Shown one piece after another: positions 48,701-51,260 of a stretch of DNA of 51,260 nt. The position numbers were made by a program, and so were the translations under genes. Numbering within the stretch: position 1 is the first letter of the stretch; every line of letters begins with the position of its first letter. Below the pieces are notes generated by a model. The model ran no database searches, was not told the DNA's origin, and worked only from the letters and a program-made list of their open reading frames with translations. This DNA is from Thoreauomyces humboldtii (lineage: Eukaryota; Chytridiomycota; Chytridiomycetes; Spizellomycetales; Powellomycetaceae), in the NCBI GenBank assembly GCA_027596035.1, contig JADGJA010000065.1, positions 1 to 51,260 on the forward strand, given 5' to 3'.

Positions 48701-50687
48701 CAGAAATTCGTTGAGCCACCAATGCTTGACGTCGGCGATATTCTGCTTGACTCCTCGCCTCGGACGCCCTTGATCTTCGTCCTATCTCCTGGCATGGATC
48801 CCACAAGCAACCTTATGATCCTGGCACAGAAGCAAGGGATGGCTGCCAGGTTCAACTATCTGTCCCTGGGGCAGGGTCAAGCTCCCAAAGCGACCAAGCT
48901 CATCCAGGAAGGCATGCGAGACGGCAACTGGGTCTTCTTAGCCAACTGTCACCTTTCCATTAGTTGGATGCCCACGCTCGACAAGATCATCGAGAGCCTG
49001 CCGACGGAGCGTCCACACCCAGACTTCCGGCTATGGCTCTCGAGCAGCCCACATCCCGAATTCCCCATATCTATCCTGCAAAGTGGCATCAAAATGACAA
49101 CCGAGCCGCCAAAGGGTGTCAAAGCCAATCTGGCCAGACTTTACGCTGGCTTCACAGAAGAGAACTTCAACAAATGCACTAAGTCGACCGTATACAAGAA
49201 GTTACTGTTTTCGCTGTGCTTCTTCCACAGTGTTCTCCTCGAGCGGAAGAAGTTCCTGACCTTGGGATGGAACGTGACAGCGGACTTTAACGACTCCGAC
49301 TTCGACATCTGCGAGAATCTGATGGTTGTGCTACTCGACGAGTATGCCGAAACTCCTTGGGATGCGCTCAAGTACCTCATCGCGGAAGCAAACTACGGAG
49401 GACGAATCACGGACGACTGGGATCGTCGGGTCCTACGGAGTTATATCAACACTCTGTTCTGCGAAGAGGCCATTACGACGCACCAGTACAAGGTATCAAC
49501 GCTACCCCAGTATCACATTCCGGACGTTGTTGAGCTGCAAGCCACGCGAGATTATGTTGCCTCGCTACCAGCGTTCGACAAGCCAGAAGTCTTTGGACAG
49601 CATCCCAACGCAGACATTGCGAGTCAGATCAAGGAGTCTGCCAACATGCTGCAGAGCCTGCTGTCTTTGCAACCCCAGATCACGGCGGGACCAGGAGCTA
49701 GTCGTGAAGACAAGGTGTTCGCCGTGGCGGGCGACATCTTGCGGAAACTTCCCGAGATCATCGACTACAATGCGACGTACAAGATGGTACAGCATGAGCT
49801 GTCGCCCACCAACGTCGTGCTACTGCAGGAGATCAGCAGGTATAACGACCTTTTGACCAAGATCTCGAAATCGCTCGTGGACCTCCAGAACGGAATCAAG
49901 GGAATCGTGGTCATGACGCCCGAGTTGGAGGAAACCTTTATCTTCATCTTCGAAGGCAAGGTGCCGCCCCAGTGGGGCAAAGCCTACGGATCTCTCAAGG
50001 CTCTCGCGGCGTGGACGAGGGATTTGGCGCTTCGTGTCGAGTTCTTTGCCGAGTGGGCGAAAGGGTGAGTCAACTTTGTTTCTGCGTTGTTCCGATGCTC
50101 GAGAACGTCTCCGACTGACATCGATCATTCCCGCAGCAACGAGCCAAAGCTGTACTGGCTGGGAGCCTTCACTTTCCCGACAGGATTCCTCACGGCGGTG
50201 CTCCAGACGGCAGCACGCAAGAACAACATCGCCATCGACGTCCTTTCGTGGGAGTTCACGGTCCTGCAGCTGGAGGACGACTCGCACATCCAGCAGGCAC
50301 CCAAGGAGGGCGTGTACATCAAGAATCTCTACCTCGAAGGCGCCAGCTGGGACCGCAAGAACAACTGCCTCAGCGAACCGCGACCCATGGAGCTTGTCAC
50401 GGCGCTGCCTCCCATCCACTTCAAGCCTGTTGATAGCAAGAAGAAGTTGACCAAGGGCATCTACGCATGTCCACTGTATTACTATCCCATCCGCTCTGGC
50501 ACCAGGTAAGGCTAAGAAGATTTTCCGAAAAGGTGGATGTGACATCCTTCTCACATCAGCTTCTCCCCGATGCTCCTCGAACAGAGAACGACCATCGTTC
50601 GTCATCGCCATGGAGCTCAAGACGGGTCAACATGACCCAGACTTTTTCGTCAAGCGCGGCGCAGCTGCGCTCGCATCCCTGACTTGA
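36722..50687 (+). CDS. DNAH2: Axonemal dynein heavy chain DNAH2 (inner arm I1/f, beta type)
   Basis: Six exons (36722-38349, 38405-41952, 42017-45732, 45788-50064, 50137-50505, 50585-50687) give about 4,546 residues, close to human DNAH2 (about 4,430). It is a motor of the two-headed inner dynein arm of motile cilia. After a Ser/Ala/Lys-rich start come the tail (DHC_N1/N2) and six AAA modules. Walker A loops are GPAGTGKT (AAA1, about 1925), GSTGSGKS (AAA2, about 2206), GEVGTGKT (AAA3, about 2538) and GVGGSGRQ (AAA4, about 2885; Arg in place of Lys, usual for axonemal chains). Stalk coiled coils flank the microtubule-binding domain (GKPPPLVEKVMEAVM, about 3238). The end reads FTFPTGFLTAVLQTAARKNN and SFVIAMELKTG. 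Stretches such as SIGRMFSGLSQTGAWGCF, FGLRAMTSALRGAG, DFEEEVKPLGDI and WFSEWPEDALLEV match the DNAH2 subfamily rather than cytoplasmic or outer-arm chains. The full motor looks intact. Confidence 0.95.
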
Positions 50688-51260
50688 ACCATGAACCAAA
50701 CAGTAGAGGAGATCTCCCATGTACATAATATTCAATTTCAACAGTGCTTGCAGCACTAATTCTAATAAAGAGTGATGGACGAGAACCGTCCGCATCGCTA
50801 GGCAGCCCTGACGACGTCCTCATAGCTTCGTCCATCCCGACCTGAGGAGCAAATCCCAAAAGAAAGGGAAGGGAAATCAGTTCACGAATTTCTGAAAGAG
50901 TGGTTTTAACGAGTGGTGATAAGGCCCTCAGTATGGTGGTATGTTATCGACATGATTTCTTCTCGCAGTCTAACATATATATATAGACAATCACTGGGCT
51001 CTCCTCCCTCGCGTTCCTCTGGAAGTGGGTGAAAAAGACTTACCATTCTCTTGCTGCAGTACAGTACAGTACTGGGATGAGGAAGGAAGGGAATCCGGGG
51101 AAAGAAGCCCAAAGAAAAGCAGACGGCTGCGCCACTGTAACTGCTGCGCCACCGTCAACGGCTCTGTTTGGTTTGGACAGCCCCCCTTCCCTTTTTCTTC
51201 CGCCCGCACACAGCAGAGCTGCTTCTTCGGAAAGGCTGCCATGCCTTCTCTCCCCTTCTC
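50688..51260. other. Right flank downstream of DNAH2
   Basis: This 573-bp stretch follows the DNAH2 stop. It holds AATTCTAATAAAG near 50757, a plausible polyadenylation signal, a short TATATATATA run near 50977 and an (ACAGT)n-like run near 51055-51074. Minus-strand open frames near the edge start with Met at 51242 but show no family resemblance. A further gene may begin beyond the window. Confidence 0.45.

Noticed and set aside
50991..51242. Minus-strand frames at the right edge
   Set aside because: Mutually overlapping frames with low-complexity translations and no homology; a gene start cannot be supported.

Overview
The window reads as nuclear DNA of a zoosporic (flagellated) fungus, most likely a chytrid. 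Typical fungal genes (an APSES/ankyrin MBP1-type regulator, a PMT2-type O-mannosyltransferase, the GPI mannosyltransferase SMP3, the ornithine carrier ORT1, TSR4, ECM29) sit beside motile-cilium genes (axonemal dynein heavy chain DNAH2 and CFAP58). Yeasts and moulds have lost the cilium genes. Genes are tightly packed on both strands and most are split by short GT-AG introns of about 55-85 bp. Almost every exon joint given here was placed by eye from splice sites, reading phase and conserved protein motifs. I could not identify the species.

Layout, left to right. (1) 379-2777, minus: secreted or membrane SH3 protein with a repetitive Gly/Ala/Thr/Pro ectodomain. (2) 3253-5112, minus: TSR4/PDCD2, back to back with (3) 5336-11568, plus: ECM29, 12 exons, about 1,845 aa. 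(4) 12022-15821, plus: an unusual protein with an MLKL-like N-terminal helical bundle, a TKL-type kinase, a transmembrane segment and a propeller-like C-terminal domain. (5) 16092-19662, minus: CFAP58, with an apparent +1 frameshift. (6) 20128-21414, minus: unrecognised coiled-coil protein. (7) 22008-24771, plus: MBP1-type G1/S regulator, whose upstream region carries a cluster of ACGCG cores. (8) 25259-26632, plus: TIGAR-like histidine phosphatase. (9) 26977-30070, plus: PMT2. (10) 30529-31782, plus: ORT1. (11) 32004-33334, minus: alpha/beta hydrolase. (12) 33681-35177, plus: SMP3. (13) 35279-36403, minus: Sec4/Rab8 GTPase. (14) 36722-50687, plus: DNAH2, about 4,546 aa in only six exons.

The genes do not form one pathway. 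Some themes recur: cilium assembly and motility (CFAP58, DNAH2, perhaps the coiled-coil protein), secretion and cell surface (PMT2, SMP3, Sec4/Rab8, the SH3 protein), protein and ribosome quality (ECM29, TSR4), and cell-cycle control (MBP1). The best candidate for something little described is the MLKL-like receptor kinase. Two adjacent introns of that gene also share a near-identical 42-bp core. No rRNA, tRNA, CRISPR array or transposon was seen.
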